Assembly (NCBI RefSeq): GCF_015351475.1 | Contig: NZ_JADKPR010000016.1 | Span: forward strand, 1 to 64,000 | Source of the DNA: Flavobacterium sp. HJJ | GTDB taxonomy: Bacteria; Bacteroidota; Bacteroidia; Flavobacteriales; Flavobacteriaceae | DNA: 64,000 nt | Reading direction: 5' to 3' | Part shown: piece after piece, positions 29,701 through 38,544 of the stretch | Position numbering within the stretch: position 1 is the stretch's first letter | Layout of the letters: each line of letters opens with the position of its first letter | Translations under genes and position numbers: made by a program | The notes under the pieces: generated by a model | Seen by the model: the letters and a program-made list of their open reading frames with translations, nothing else | The model's database searches: none | Told to the model about the DNA's origin: nothing

Positions 29701-29899
29701 AAAAAGCATTTCTTCAAAAATTGGAACTAAGAGCATTAAGGTATACGTATCTGCCGAGAACTTATTTACATGGACTAAATACACAGGCTATGATCCAGAG
29801 GTAAGTTCCTATGAACAGAATAATTTATATCCCGGAATTGACTTTGGATCCTATCCAAATTCTAAAACATTTATTACGGGCTTAAATGTAACTTTTTAA
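26768..29899 (+). CDS. SusC/RagA-family TonB-dependent outer-membrane transporter (sulfatase locus)
   Basis: The 1043-residue outer-membrane barrel imports a large ligand with its SusD partner, powered by TonB. It has a signal peptide ending FGIQAQ and then a carboxypeptidase-regulatory-like domain (VVNKVSNLPVAGASVTIKGT). The SusC signature follows (ELVVVGYGTQKKKDITGAIS), then a plug with SVRIRGGNSITAGNEPLYVV and KDASATAIYGSRGANGVVLI. A long barrel ends in an aromatic strand (TFITGLNVTF). It heads an operon with SusD and three sulfatases, so the ligand is probably a sulfated organic molecule. It is preceded by the Cys-codon leader. Confidence 0.95.
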   Translation: MKKILYNLSWLGIFLFSFGIQAQDTKPLIQSKLDGTVVNKVSNLPVAGASVTIKGTTHGVVTDAEGKFYFQTGQKFPYTLIITYIGYKKAEVIVDGSPLIVNLEEDLQELNELVVVGYGTQKKKDITGAISSIPKANLAQVTSSADNLLRGAIPGVVVTQSSGRPGATSSVRIRGGNSITAGNEPLYVVDGVLIYNDNSNGTAGVTYAGAGVNVLSTINPADIESIDVLKDASATAIYGSRGANGVVLITTKKGTKGQDNISYQGYFGIQNVSKKIDLLDADQWASLRNDVQASIGQAPSFSAAQIEALKTSGGYDWQSAAFNSAAPVQNHQLTFSGGDDRSRYSVSSGYFDQQGIVIGSDFKRISLRANYERNYSQAFKFGVNANYSNSISNGVGTNGGTAAGRNPNPLVSILLTAPVVPIRNDDGSYNVTNNPYATSVNGYVPNPINDLENTINETKINRILTSLFGEYKINKEITAKAAVSGDVINTKQNYYAPSNTTTGAPTKGLASSGDRLVSSVLNENTLNYNTHFGEDHKFSALAGYTLQYTQGEVVNAGANTFVNDANTYNALQDGVAVKPYTESFESVLKSWLARANYSYKGRYNLTVSARADGSSRFGTESLWGYFPSAGFSWNITEEDFAKNIKGVSDAKLRLSAGTTGNQEIGNYLSLASIGSVNYAFGGTLQTGLAPTRLANPDLRWEKTDQYNIGLDLSLLDRKINFVFDAYYKKTNDLLINVPVPLTSGFATVLQNIGGVENKGIEIGLITENIKTETFSWNSNFVFSANRNKVLEIGNGVDQFFPIVPNGSLLQQQPVTVKVGLPLGTFWGYKTNGIFQTQEEVNTQPKINSLANTKVGDRKYVDTNGDGVITALDKGDLGTSQPKFVGSFSNTLSYSNFDLNFSFQGSYGGKIFNALNQQLEISTLGTNAAATLLDRWTPANPSNEIPRASSSPLGIVSERYVEDASFLRLKLITLGYTFPKSISSKIGTKSIKVYVSAENLFTWTKYTGYDPEVSSYEQNNLYPGIDFGSYPNSKTFITGLNVTF

Positions 29900-29915
29900 G
29901 TAAAAAAATATAACA

Positions 29916-31388
29916 ATGAAAAAGATAATAACAACATTCATATTAAGTGCCGTTATATTAGTATCGTGCACGGATCTGGAGGTAACACCAACCTCTTTTA
30001 TAACCGAAGAAAATTTCTTTAAAACTCAGGATGATGCTGTTGCCAGTGTTACAGCAGTTTATGCTTCATTGAGCCTTGATCCGGGAGAGCAGAGTTTATT
30101 TGGAAGAAATCTTTATTTCCTTACTGATATGGCTTCGGATTATGCATCGGCGGGAGTTTCGGCAACGAATCCTCAGGTAAGAGCATTGAGCAGTTTAACC
30201 CATGATGCTACTTCAGACCGTGTTCAGGTGGCTTGGCGACAAATTTATGCAGGAATCAATAGAGCCAATATAGCCATTGATAATATTCCTAGAGCCGCTG
30301 GTTCAGATGTTATAAAAACTAGATTGATTAATGAAGCCAAATTCATCAGAGGTTTACTGTACTTTCAGGCTGTACGTCTTTGGGGAGGGGTTCCAATCGT
30401 TTTGCACGAACCGGCTTCTATTCAATTAGAGAGTTTAAAATCCAAGAGAGCCACTGTAGAAGAAGTGTATGCTCAGATTATTTTAGACTTAAAAGACGCT
30501 GAAAGCCTGCCTGCAGCTTATCCGGCCAATGATGCTGGAAGAGCTACATCGGGTGCTGCAAAAGCCATTTTGGCAAAAGTATATCTGACTAGGAAAGATT
30601 GGCCTAATACGATTCTAAAAGCCAAAGAAGTAATTAACGGCGGCTATGGATATGCGCTTTTTGAAAACTTTCAGGACATTTTTACCAAAACTAAAAAGAA
30701 CGGAAAAGAACATATTTTTTCTGTTCAGTTCGAACCAAATCAAGCAGGAAACGGTTCCAGCGGAAGTACTTTCCAAGCGACTTCATTTACTGGATTTACC
30801 GCAACAGAACCGGCAGATATTATTTCGGATGTAGCTTTGTTTTATGACATTTATGCAGCAGGTGATACCCGAAGAGATGTGACTTATAAAAAACAATTAT
30901 TGAATCCGGCTACTGGAACGCTGTATACTTTTCCAAAGCCAATTTTTGGCAAATATCTGGATTTAACCAATTTGGCTGCACCGTCAAATGTCGCGATCAA
31001 TTTTCCAATAATCCGTTATGCTGATGTTTTATTATCTCTTGCAGAAGCTATCAACGAAAAAGACGGTGCAACTCTGGAAGCTCATGAGCTTGTGAATCAG
31101 GTGAGAAGAAGAGCTTTTGGAAAACCAATCTCGACACCGGATGTAACAGTAGATTTAATTGGGCTTACTGAGCCACAACTTAGAGAAGCTATCCGCGAAG
31201 AGCGCAAAAAAGAATTTGTTCAGGAAGGACAAAGATGGTTTGACTTAGTGCGCTGGGGAACTTTGGTTACCGAAATTAAAAAGGTAACTGCCAAAAATTC
31301 TGTTTCCGAAAGAAATAATCTGTACCCGATTCCTCAGAGTGAGCGAAACATTGATCCAGTAGGACTGCCACAAAATCCAGGTTATTAA
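29916..31388 (+). CDS. SusD/RagB-family surface lipoprotein (sulfatase locus)
   Basis: The 490-residue lipoprotein has lipobox Cys18 (VILVSC). It starts 16 bases after susC. TPR-like helical repeats form the SusD fold, with AKFIRGLLYFQAVRLWGGVP and the C-terminal REERKKEFVQEGQRWFDLVR typical of the family. It acts as the hinged lid over the SusC barrel and helps choose the ligand, here presumably a sulfated compound. Confidence 0.95.
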   Translation: MKKIITTFILSAVILVSCTDLEVTPTSFITEENFFKTQDDAVASVTAVYASLSLDPGEQSLFGRNLYFLTDMASDYASAGVSATNPQVRALSSLTHDATSDRVQVAWRQIYAGINRANIAIDNIPRAAGSDVIKTRLINEAKFIRGLLYFQAVRLWGGVPIVLHEPASIQLESLKSKRATVEEVYAQIILDLKDAESLPAAYPANDAGRATSGAAKAILAKVYLTRKDWPNTILKAKEVINGGYGYALFENFQDIFTKTKKNGKEHIFSVQFEPNQAGNGSSGSTFQATSFTGFTATEPADIISDVALFYDIYAAGDTRRDVTYKKQLLNPATGTLYTFPKPIFGKYLDLTNLAAPSNVAINFPIIRYADVLLSLAEAINEKDGATLEAHELVNQVRRRAFGKPISTPDVTVDLIGLTEPQLREAIREERKKEFVQEGQRWFDLVRWGTLVTEIKKVTAKNSVSERNNLYPIPQSERNIDPVGLPQNPGY

Positions 31389-31401
31389 TTAAAAGGCGTA
31401 A

Positions 31402-32982
31402 ATGCGTAATAAAATGATTAAAAAACTGTTCATACTTGCGCTATTGGTTGTTGCACAAATGCAGCTGTCTGCACAGAAAAAGCAGCCTAACATCATTGTC
31501 ATTTTGGCTGATGATCTAGGATTTTCAGATATTGGTGCTTTTGGCTCAGAAATTAAAACTCCAAATTTAAATAAGCTCGCTAAAAACGGGCTTATTTTAA
31601 ATCAGTTTTACAATGCAGGACGATGCTGTCCTTCTCGGGCTTCATTACTCACAGGATTGTATTCACATCAGGCAGGTATTGGTGACATGGTACAGGATAA
31701 AGGATTTCCTGCGTATCAGGGATATTTAAACGAGCATTGTATTACGATTGGACAGGCGCTCCAACAGGCGGGATACACTACAATTGTTTCTGGAAAATGG
31801 CATGTAGGTTTGGTTCCATCAGCTTGGGCGGTGAATAGAGGGTTTGATGATTCTTTTACTTTACAAAACAATGGCAGCAGTTATTTCAACTCGGAACCTT
31901 TGTATAACGACGGAAGAAAAGTTACTTTTCTGAAAGGAGATAAAGAAATTATCCGCACGGATTCTTCTACTTATCTGACTCAGGAAATTACCAATTTTGC
32001 TATTAGTTCTTTAGAAAAACAGCGCAGGGAACAAAAACCTTTTTTTCTGTATGTAGCTTATAATGCACCACATTGGCCCATTCAGGCATTGCCGGAAGAT
32101 ATTGAAAAATACAAAGGAAAATACTTGGTAGGCTGGGATAAATTGAGAGCAAAGCGTTTTAACAAATTAAAAGAACAAGGAATAATTGATAAAAACTGGG
32201 ACTTATCTAATCGTTTTGAAAAAGTGCCGGATTGGGAAAAACTAAGTGCAGAAGAAAAACATAAATGGGATACCCGCATGGCAATTTACGCTGCTATGGT
32301 CGACAGAATGGATGCCGGAATTGGAGAAATCCTGCAGAAAGTAAAGTCTTTGGGTGAAGAAGAAAATACGCTTGTTCTTTTTCTTTCTGATAATGGCGGA
32401 AGTGCCGATGATGTGAAAAACTGGAATTATGTTACACAAAAAAATGGTACTGCAGGTTCGGCAGCATCGATTGACAGCTATGAAAGTCCGTGGGGAAATG
32501 TGAGCAACACGCCTTTTCAATTATTCAAAAAGAACACTCACGAAGGCGGTATCGCTTCCCCTTTTATAGCGTATTATCCAAAGCATATTAAGGCTGGTAT
32601 AGTAAGTAATAGAGTAAGCCATTTAATTGATGTTTTTCCAACTTGTCTAGAGTTTGCGGGTTTGCAATACCCAGATTCTTTTCAAGGGAAAAATCTCGTC
32701 TCTTTAGAAGGTATTAGTTTAAAAAAAGAATTTGAAGGACAGCAATCTGATGAACATGAAGCGTTGTTTTGGGAACATGAAGGCAGTAAAGCAGTAAGAA
32801 AAGGGCAGTGGAAAGCAGTAGCCGAAAACAATCAGCCTTGGGAATTGTACAATCTGGCAGCAGATAGAACAGAAACAAAAAATCTGGCAAAGTTAGAACC
32901 AAAACTGCTCCAGACGCTGATTGAATTACATCAGCAATGGTCAATAAAAGTAGGTGTTGAAGATTGGAATAAAATAAAATAG
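31402..32982 (+). CDS. Cys-type sulfatase 1
   Basis: The 526-residue exported sulfatase hydrolyses sulfate esters. The signal peptide ends near QMQLSAQ. NIIVILADDLGFSDIGAFGS is the metal-binding N-terminal strand. The formylglycine motif is CCPSRASLLTG at about 75-85, where the first Cys of C-x-P-S-R is the residue to be oxidised. VLFLSDNGGS provides further metal ligands. A start at 31414 (MIKKLFIL) is equally possible. It differs clearly from the next two sulfatases and begins 13 bases after susD. It needs the FGE encoded at 39722. Confidence 0.93.
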   Translation: MRNKMIKKLFILALLVVAQMQLSAQKKQPNIIVILADDLGFSDIGAFGSEIKTPNLNKLAKNGLILNQFYNAGRCCPSRASLLTGLYSHQAGIGDMVQDKGFPAYQGYLNEHCITIGQALQQAGYTTIVSGKWHVGLVPSAWAVNRGFDDSFTLQNNGSSYFNSEPLYNDGRKVTFLKGDKEIIRTDSSTYLTQEITNFAISSLEKQRREQKPFFLYVAYNAPHWPIQALPEDIEKYKGKYLVGWDKLRAKRFNKLKEQGIIDKNWDLSNRFEKVPDWEKLSAEEKHKWDTRMAIYAAMVDRMDAGIGEILQKVKSLGEEENTLVLFLSDNGGSADDVKNWNYVTQKNGTAGSAASIDSYESPWGNVSNTPFQLFKKNTHEGGIASPFIAYYPKHIKAGIVSNRVSHLIDVFPTCLEFAGLQYPDSFQGKNLVSLEGISLKKEFEGQQSDEHEALFWEHEGSKAVRKGQWKAVAENNQPWELYNLAADRTETKNLAKLEPKLLQTLIELHQQWSIKVGVEDWNKIK

Positions 32983-33038
32983 TATATACTGATTACCTAT
33001 TATAATGAATATAAGTTAATCTAATAAAAAATATAAAA

Positions 33039-34946
33039 ATGAAAAATTTAAAATATAACAGCATTATCAAAAGCCCGCAGAAAGGACTTTTGGTTACCGC
33101 TTTGCTGATTGCTCAATTTGGTTTTGCGCAAAACAAACCCAATACTGATTACAAAGGAGTAATCGGTAAAACATTAGCTGAATCCAAAGAATATTGGCCA
33201 GAACCGGTTACAGCTCCAAAAGGTGCTCCAAATGTAGTCTGGATTGTTTTAGATGATGTAGGTTACGGCGCTTCAAGTGCTTTTGGGGGCTTGATACATA
33301 CACCAGTTTTAGAGAGTCTTGCTAATAATGGACTGAGATATACCAATTTCCATACTACAGCTATCTGTGCTCCTACACGTTCTGCATTACTGACAGGAAG
33401 TAATTCTCATAAAGTTCATGTTGGCGGATTCTCACATACGATTATGTCTGCAGGTTTCCCGGGATGGGATGGAAGAATTCCTTCAAAGAATGGAACTGTT
33501 GCTGAGATTCTGCGTGACAAAGGATACAGCACTTTTGGTGTAGGCAAATATGGTGTAACGCCTGATGAAGATGCCACCGATGCAGGACCATTTGACAGAT
33601 GGCCAACAGGCAAAGGTTTCGAACATTTCTTTGGATTCTTGGGTTCTGCAACCGATCAGTACAAACCAGATTTGATCGAAGATCAGGCACATGTTACTCC
33701 AGATGGAAGACATCTTAGCGAACAGATTACAGATAAAGCAATCAGTTATATTACCAGACAGCATAAAGCAGCGCCTGGAAAACCATTCTTTTTATATTAT
33801 TCACCAGCAGCAGTTCATGCACCGCATCAGGTAGAAGCGAAGTGGAGCGATGCTTACAAAGGAAAATTTGATGATGGCTGGGATGCTTATCGCGAAAAAA
33901 CATTGGCCAACCAAAAGAAACTGGGAGTTGTTCCAGCCAATGCAGAACTGCCTGAGCGTAATTCACTTATTGCCGACTGGAAAAAATTAACGCCGGATCA
34001 AAAGAAAGTGTATTCAAAGTTCATGGAAGTATATGCCGGATATTTAACGTATACCGATTACGAAATCGGAAGACTGGTAAATTATCTGAAAGAAAGTAAT
34101 CAGCTGGATAATACGGTTGTCTTTGTTTTGATAGGTGATAATGGAGCGAGTAAGGAAGGGACGCTGCAGGGAGCTGTAGAGAGACAGACTTATAAAGCCG
34201 GTGAAACTGAAGAGCAGGTTTTCCAAAATAATTTAAACAAGATTGGTGAAATTGGGACGCCTCAAACGTATGCTAATTACCCATTAGGCTGGGCTCAGGC
34301 GACTAACACTCCGTTCAAATCTTGGAAACAGGATGCCAACTCCGAAGGAGGAACGCACAATCCATTGATAGTGTATTATCCAAAAGGGATTCAGGAAAAA
34401 GGCGGAATCCGAAATCAATACAGCCACGTGATTGATATTCTGCCAACAACTCTTGATGTTATTGGAGTTAAAGCACCTGAAACAATTAGAGAGATTAAAC
34501 AGGATACCATTCAGGGCTATTCGTTTTACAATTCTTTCAATGATGCCAAAGTGGTTTCTTCGCATAAAATCCAGCACTATTATATTTTTGGAGCGAGATC
34601 CATTTATAACGATGGCTGGAAAGCAGCAGCTGAGCATCACCCAAATTCAATTGAGGTAAAAGAGGCATTGGCAGATAAATCCAAAGCGAATCTTTTGAAT
34701 GCAGATTTTGACAAAGATGTCTGGGAATTGTACAATATCAATGAAGATTTTAATGAAAGAAAAGATCTGGCTAAAAAATATCCTGAAAAACTGGCGGAAC
34801 TGAAAAAATTATTTGATGAGCAGGCAAAGAAAAACAACCTGTATCCATTAATTGACTGGTCGGATGTGTACCAGAGAAAAATCCACCAGACGAAAGGAAC
34901 CGAAGGACAGTCGGCTGCAGAGTTATTGTACAAAGCAAACAAATAA
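33039..34946 (+). CDS. Cys-type arylsulfatase-like enzyme 2
   Basis: The 635-residue sulfatase has an N-terminal signal peptide (LLVTALLIAQFGFAQ). VVWIVLDDVGYGASSAFGG supplies the metal ligands, and the formylglycine motif is CAPTRSALLTG at about 111. A later metal site is FVLIGDNGASKEG. Length and the N-terminal segment KTLAESKEYWPEPV place it with large AtsA-like arylsulfatases. It is strongly similar throughout to the gene at 35300 and arose with it by tandem duplication. The substrate is unknown. Confidence 0.93.
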   Translation: MKNLKYNSIIKSPQKGLLVTALLIAQFGFAQNKPNTDYKGVIGKTLAESKEYWPEPVTAPKGAPNVVWIVLDDVGYGASSAFGGLIHTPVLESLANNGLRYTNFHTTAICAPTRSALLTGSNSHKVHVGGFSHTIMSAGFPGWDGRIPSKNGTVAEILRDKGYSTFGVGKYGVTPDEDATDAGPFDRWPTGKGFEHFFGFLGSATDQYKPDLIEDQAHVTPDGRHLSEQITDKAISYITRQHKAAPGKPFFLYYSPAAVHAPHQVEAKWSDAYKGKFDDGWDAYREKTLANQKKLGVVPANAELPERNSLIADWKKLTPDQKKVYSKFMEVYAGYLTYTDYEIGRLVNYLKESNQLDNTVVFVLIGDNGASKEGTLQGAVERQTYKAGETEEQVFQNNLNKIGEIGTPQTYANYPLGWAQATNTPFKSWKQDANSEGGTHNPLIVYYPKGIQEKGGIRNQYSHVIDILPTTLDVIGVKAPETIREIKQDTIQGYSFYNSFNDAKVVSSHKIQHYYIFGARSIYNDGWKAAAEHHPNSIEVKEALADKSKANLLNADFDKDVWELYNINEDFNERKDLAKKYPEKLAELKKLFDEQAKKNNLYPLIDWSDVYQRKIHQTKGTEGQSAAELLYKANK

Positions 34947-34949
34947 ATT

Positions 34950-34990
34950 ATTTCAGAGCTGTATAATTTTTGAATCAACAGCTCTGAAAT
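34950..34990 (+). terminator. Hairpin after sulfatase 2
   Basis: A 13-bp perfect stem (atttcagagctgt / acagctctgaaat) lies directly after the sulfatase 2 stop codon. The T-run is poor, so it may stabilise mRNA ends or attenuate rather than fully terminate before the third sulfatase. Confidence 0.5.
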
Positions 34991-35041
34991 TTAGAAGAAA
35001 TAAAAAATTGTGAGCCAGATAAACTATGAAATCATAGAAAA

Positions 35042-35173
35042 ATGAAATTAGTCTGGACAGTTATTTATCTGATACCCTTATCTATTTTAATGACTGTTTT
35101 TTCTGTAATTCGTTTTCTGAGAAGAATTATAGAAAAGCTGCTGAAGGGTAAAATGAATAACAGCTATTCATAG
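35042..35173 (+). CDS. Small single-pass membrane protein, 43 residues
   Basis: An uninterrupted frame begins MKLVWTVIYLIPLSILMTVF. It has one hydrophobic helix (about 3-23) and a basic tail (RFLRRIIEKLLKGK). It lies between sulfatases 2 and 3. A second tiny membrane protein lies at 37336, between sulfatase 3 and the hydroxylase-family gene. No family is recognised. The clean frame and amphipathic basic tail suggest it is real. Confidence 0.55.
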   Translation: MKLVWTVIYLIPLSILMTVFSVIRFLRRIIEKLLKGKMNNSYS

Positions 35174-35299
35174 TTTTGTTTTAATTATTCGGAAAGCTAT
35201 AAAATAAAATCATACTAAATCTATAGAATTAAAATAATAATTATTAAAAAAACAAGACCATGGAAAAGGTCTTATTAATAAACTATAAAATAATAAAAC

Positions 35300-37216
35300 A
35301 TGAAAAATTTTAAATTCAATGCAAAGCTGAAGTCTCCTCAAAAAGGATTGCTGCTTACAGCTTTACTAGTTGCCCAGCTGGGTATTTCCCAAAATAAGCC
35401 AGATGCAGATTATAAAGGCATTATTGGTAAAACATTGGCCGAGTCCAAAGAATATTGGCCGGAGCCGGTAAAAGCACCAGCCGGAGCACCAAACGTGGTT
35501 TGGATTCTGCTCGATGATGTGGGATTTGGAGCTTCCAGTGCATTTGGAGGTTTGATACAGACTCCGACATTTGATGCTTTGGCAAATAACGGACTTCGTT
35601 ATACCAATTTCCATACGACTGCTATCTGCGCACCGACACGCGCGGCACTTTTAACAGGAAGAAATTCAGGAAGAGTACACGTTAGCGGTTTTTCGCATAC
35701 TATCTTATCAGCTGGTTTTCCAGGCTGGGACGGAAGAATTCCATCAGACAAAGGAACAATTGCAGAGATTTTACGTGAAAACGGATACAATACTTTTGCA
35801 GTAGGTAAATATGGCGTGACACCAGATGAAGATGCCACCGATGCAGGACCATTTGACAGATGGCCTACAGGAAAAGGATTCGATCACTTTTTTGGATTCT
35901 TAGGATCACAGACCGATCAGTACAATCCTGATTTAGTAGAAGATCAGGCACACGTAAAACCAGATGGTCGTCATTTGAATGAACTCATTACAGATAAAGC
36001 TATCAGTTATATCAAAACACAGCAAAAAGCGGCGCCTGGAAAGCCATTCTTTTTATACTATGCACCGGGAGCAGCTCATGCACCGCATCAAGTGGAAGCT
36101 TCTTGGAGTGATGCCTACAAAGGAAAATTCGATGAAGGCTGGGATGTTTACCGCGAAAAAGTATTGGCAAACCAAAAAAAATTGGGCGTAATCCCTGCCA
36201 ATGCTGTATTGCCGGAACGTAATGCTATTATTTCAGAATGGAAAAAACTATCTCCAGACCAAAAGAAAGTGTATGCCAGATTTATGGAAGTATATGCTGG
36301 TTATCTTACTTATACCGACCATGAAATTGGCAGAGTGGTAAATTATCTGAAAGAGAGCAATCAATTGGATAACACTTTGATTTTTGTTGCAATTGGCGAT
36401 AACGGAGCCAGTAAAGAAGGCAGTCAGGTAGGTACAATTAGCCAGAGTCTTTTTTCTCAGGGAGTTACAGACGAGCAGAATCTTCAGTCTAATTTGGCTA
36501 AAATTGGAGAGATTGGAACTGCAAAAGGTTTGAACACCAATTATCCGTTAGGCTGGGCACAGGCTACCAATGCTCCTTTCAAAAACTGGAAACAAGATGC
36601 ACAGTCAGAAGGAGGAACCCGTAATCCTTTGATTATTCATTATCCAAAAGGAATCAAAGAAAAAGGAGGCATCAGAAACCAATACAGCCACGTAACAGAC
36701 ATTCTTCCTACGACATTGGAAATTGCTGGAATAAAAGCTCCTGAAAAAATCAAGGAAATTAAACAGGATATTATTCAGGGTTCGTCTTTATATGCTTCTT
36801 TGAATGACCCAAAAGCAGAATCGTTACATAAAGTGCAGTACTATTACATCTTTGGGAACAGAGCTATTTACAAAGACGGATGGAAAGCTGCTGCATCGCA
36901 TGCAAATCCCTTTACGTCCCCAAATGCTGGGAGCAAAAATCAAGCACCGGCACAAAGTAATTTTGATGCTGATGTCTGGGAGTTGTACAATCTGAATGAA
37001 GATTTTAACGAGCGCAATAATTTGGCTAAAAAGTATCCTGAAAAATTGGAAGAGCTTAAAAAACTGTTCGATGAGCAGGCGAAGGAGAACAACGTTTATC
37101 CGTTAATTGACTGGCAGGATGTGTTAGGAAGAAAAATACACAATCCTTCAGGAGACAAAAATCAAAATCTTCAGGAACTGATTCATAAAGCAACTCAGGC
37201 TGGCAGCAGTAATTAA
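35300..37216 (+). CDS. Cys-type arylsulfatase-like enzyme 3
   Basis: The 638-residue close paralogue of sulfatase 2 has a signal peptide (LLTALLVAQLGISQ), metal site WILLDDVGFGASSAFGG, formylglycine motif CAPTRAALLTG (about 111) and FVAIGDNGASKEG. Sequence differs most after GASKEG and near the C-terminus (residues about 375-400 and 545-560). These may be loops that set substrate preference. It probably cleaves a related but distinct sulfate ester. Confidence 0.93.
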   Translation: MKNFKFNAKLKSPQKGLLLTALLVAQLGISQNKPDADYKGIIGKTLAESKEYWPEPVKAPAGAPNVVWILLDDVGFGASSAFGGLIQTPTFDALANNGLRYTNFHTTAICAPTRAALLTGRNSGRVHVSGFSHTILSAGFPGWDGRIPSDKGTIAEILRENGYNTFAVGKYGVTPDEDATDAGPFDRWPTGKGFDHFFGFLGSQTDQYNPDLVEDQAHVKPDGRHLNELITDKAISYIKTQQKAAPGKPFFLYYAPGAAHAPHQVEASWSDAYKGKFDEGWDVYREKVLANQKKLGVIPANAVLPERNAIISEWKKLSPDQKKVYARFMEVYAGYLTYTDHEIGRVVNYLKESNQLDNTLIFVAIGDNGASKEGSQVGTISQSLFSQGVTDEQNLQSNLAKIGEIGTAKGLNTNYPLGWAQATNAPFKNWKQDAQSEGGTRNPLIIHYPKGIKEKGGIRNQYSHVTDILPTTLEIAGIKAPEKIKEIKQDIIQGSSLYASLNDPKAESLHKVQYYYIFGNRAIYKDGWKAAASHANPFTSPNAGSKNQAPAQSNFDADVWELYNLNEDFNERNNLAKKYPEKLEELKKLFDEQAKENNVYPLIDWQDVLGRKIHNPSGDKNQNLQELIHKATQAGSSN

Positions 37217-37225
37217 TAAAACTGG

Positions 37226-37258
37226 AGACCTAACAGGTTTTTAAAACCTGTTAGGTCT
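37226..37258. repeat. 33-bp palindromic intergenic repeat
   Basis: agacctaacaggttt, a short AT centre, and its complement aaacctgttaggtct make an almost perfect palindrome 10 bases after sulfatase 3. I recall similar palindromes scattered between genes in Bacteroidota, so this is probably a REP-like repeat. It could also end the transcript. Confidence 0.65.
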
Positions 37259-37335
37259 AATCTGAAGAAAGGAGTGATTTATTTTCATTTTTGATTCGGA
37301 TTAATTGTTATGCACAAATCATTAAAATAAAAAAA

Positions 37336-37455
37336 ATGAAACTAATAGATTTTCAAATAATAGGAAAGAAGATTATCGTAGGACTGATAGTCTTTTTTGT
37401 CCCGCTGCTTATTTTGGCTGGCGGTTTGTCACTAGTAAATTATATTTTAAAATAA
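37336..37455 (+). CDS. Small single-pass membrane protein, 39 residues
   Basis: The frame starts MKLIDFQIIGKKIIVGLIVF and continues through a strongly hydrophobic helix (about 13-36) to NYILK. It is preceded by an A-rich ribosome-binding region and ends 7 bases before the start codon of the hydroxylase-family gene, suggesting coupled translation. It may be a subunit or stabiliser of that membrane enzyme. No family is recognised. Confidence 0.55.
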   Translation: MKLIDFQIIGKKIIVGLIVFFVPLLILAGGLSLVNYILK

Positions 37456-37462
37456 AGAAATC

Positions 37463-38533
37463 ATGGCATTAGATCAAAATTTAAAAAGAAAATTAACAAA
37501 AGACATAAGCATCAGTCTTTTGATTTATACTTTGCCGGTATTAGCAATTTACCTTTATTTCAAATTAAATAATGGTGCTGCATCAGAATCACATATTGCA
37601 TTACCATCATTTTTAGAATTTGTAAAACCAGCGTTCGAAAACATTAGAACTTGGGGATTGATTGTTTTTATGCTCGTTTTGGGAGCGGTTGAATTTACAG
37701 CAGGTTTATACGACGATCAATGGACTGGAAGGGAACGAAAAATAGACATTATTAGTTTTCTTGCGCCAAAGTTGCTTTTGCCGCCAGTAACAGCATTTTT
37801 TAGTTTAACAGTGTTGCCGTATTTAATTCCGAATTTAGCAAATACGCTTTCTTGGGTTCCTTTTTGGGGAGGCTTTTTCCTGATTGCAATTGCCGATGAT
37901 TTAACGCAGTACTGGTACCATCGTTTACATCATCAAGTGCCGTTTTTGTGGCGTTTTCATAGAACACACCATTCGGCTCCGTACATGGGAATGGCAATGG
38001 CGTCAAGACAAAACTTTATTTATACGGTATTTTTCTCCCAGATTTACTTGACGGCCACTTTGACCTATTTAGGATTGGGACTGCCAGCTTTATTTGTTTT
38101 GGTGGTGAAAAGTTTTATCACTTTGGGAGCGCATTCCAGTATAGCATGGGACAAACCATTTTATAAATATAAAGTACTTCATCCTATTGCATGGGTTTTG
38201 GAGCGTTTGATTTCAACTCCTGCTACACATCATGCACATCACGCAGACACTAGTGGAGATGGAGTGGGACATTTTAAAGGAAATTTTGGAAACATGTTTT
38301 TCATTTGGGATGTTATTTTCGGAACGGGTTTAATCACTCGTAAATTCCCAGAATCCTATGGAACCAAAACATACAAAAGCGAAGAATGGTATGCACAGTT
38401 CCTTTGGCCGATATTCAAATCTAAAATTGAAGGAAGCCCGCTTGCAGATGGAGTCCGTGCTTTGCCTATTTCCCAAAAGAAGAAGGAATCAGTTCCAGCA
38501 AGTCAAAATTACTTCGAACCAGTTGAACCATAA
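37463..38533 (+). CDS. Fatty acid hydroxylase / sterol desaturase superfamily membrane protein
   Basis: The 356-residue integral membrane di-iron enzyme carries the three histidine clusters of the superfamily: HRLHH (about 153), HRTHH (about 165) and HHAHH (about 255), set among four or more transmembrane helices. Members hydroxylate or desaturate lipids using O2. Its place within a sulfatase operon is unusual. It might act on a sulfated lipid such as a sulfonolipid or sterol sulfate product. The substrate is unknown. Confidence 0.88.
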   Translation: MALDQNLKRKLTKDISISLLIYTLPVLAIYLYFKLNNGAASESHIALPSFLEFVKPAFENIRTWGLIVFMLVLGAVEFTAGLYDDQWTGRERKIDIISFLAPKLLLPPVTAFFSLTVLPYLIPNLANTLSWVPFWGGFFLIAIADDLTQYWYHRLHHQVPFLWRFHRTHHSAPYMGMAMASRQNFIYTVFFSQIYLTATLTYLGLGLPALFVLVVKSFITLGAHSSIAWDKPFYKYKVLHPIAWVLERLISTPATHHAHHADTSGDGVGHFKGNFGNMFFIWDVIFGTGLITRKFPESYGTKTYKSEEWYAQFLWPIFKSKIEGSPLADGVRALPISQKKKESVPASQNYFEPVEP

Positions 38534-38544
38534 AGAAAATTGTT

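Noticed and set aside
33416..34978. Minus-strand open frames within sulfatase 2
   Set aside because: They are shadows of a strongly supported gene, with no start signals or recognisable motifs.
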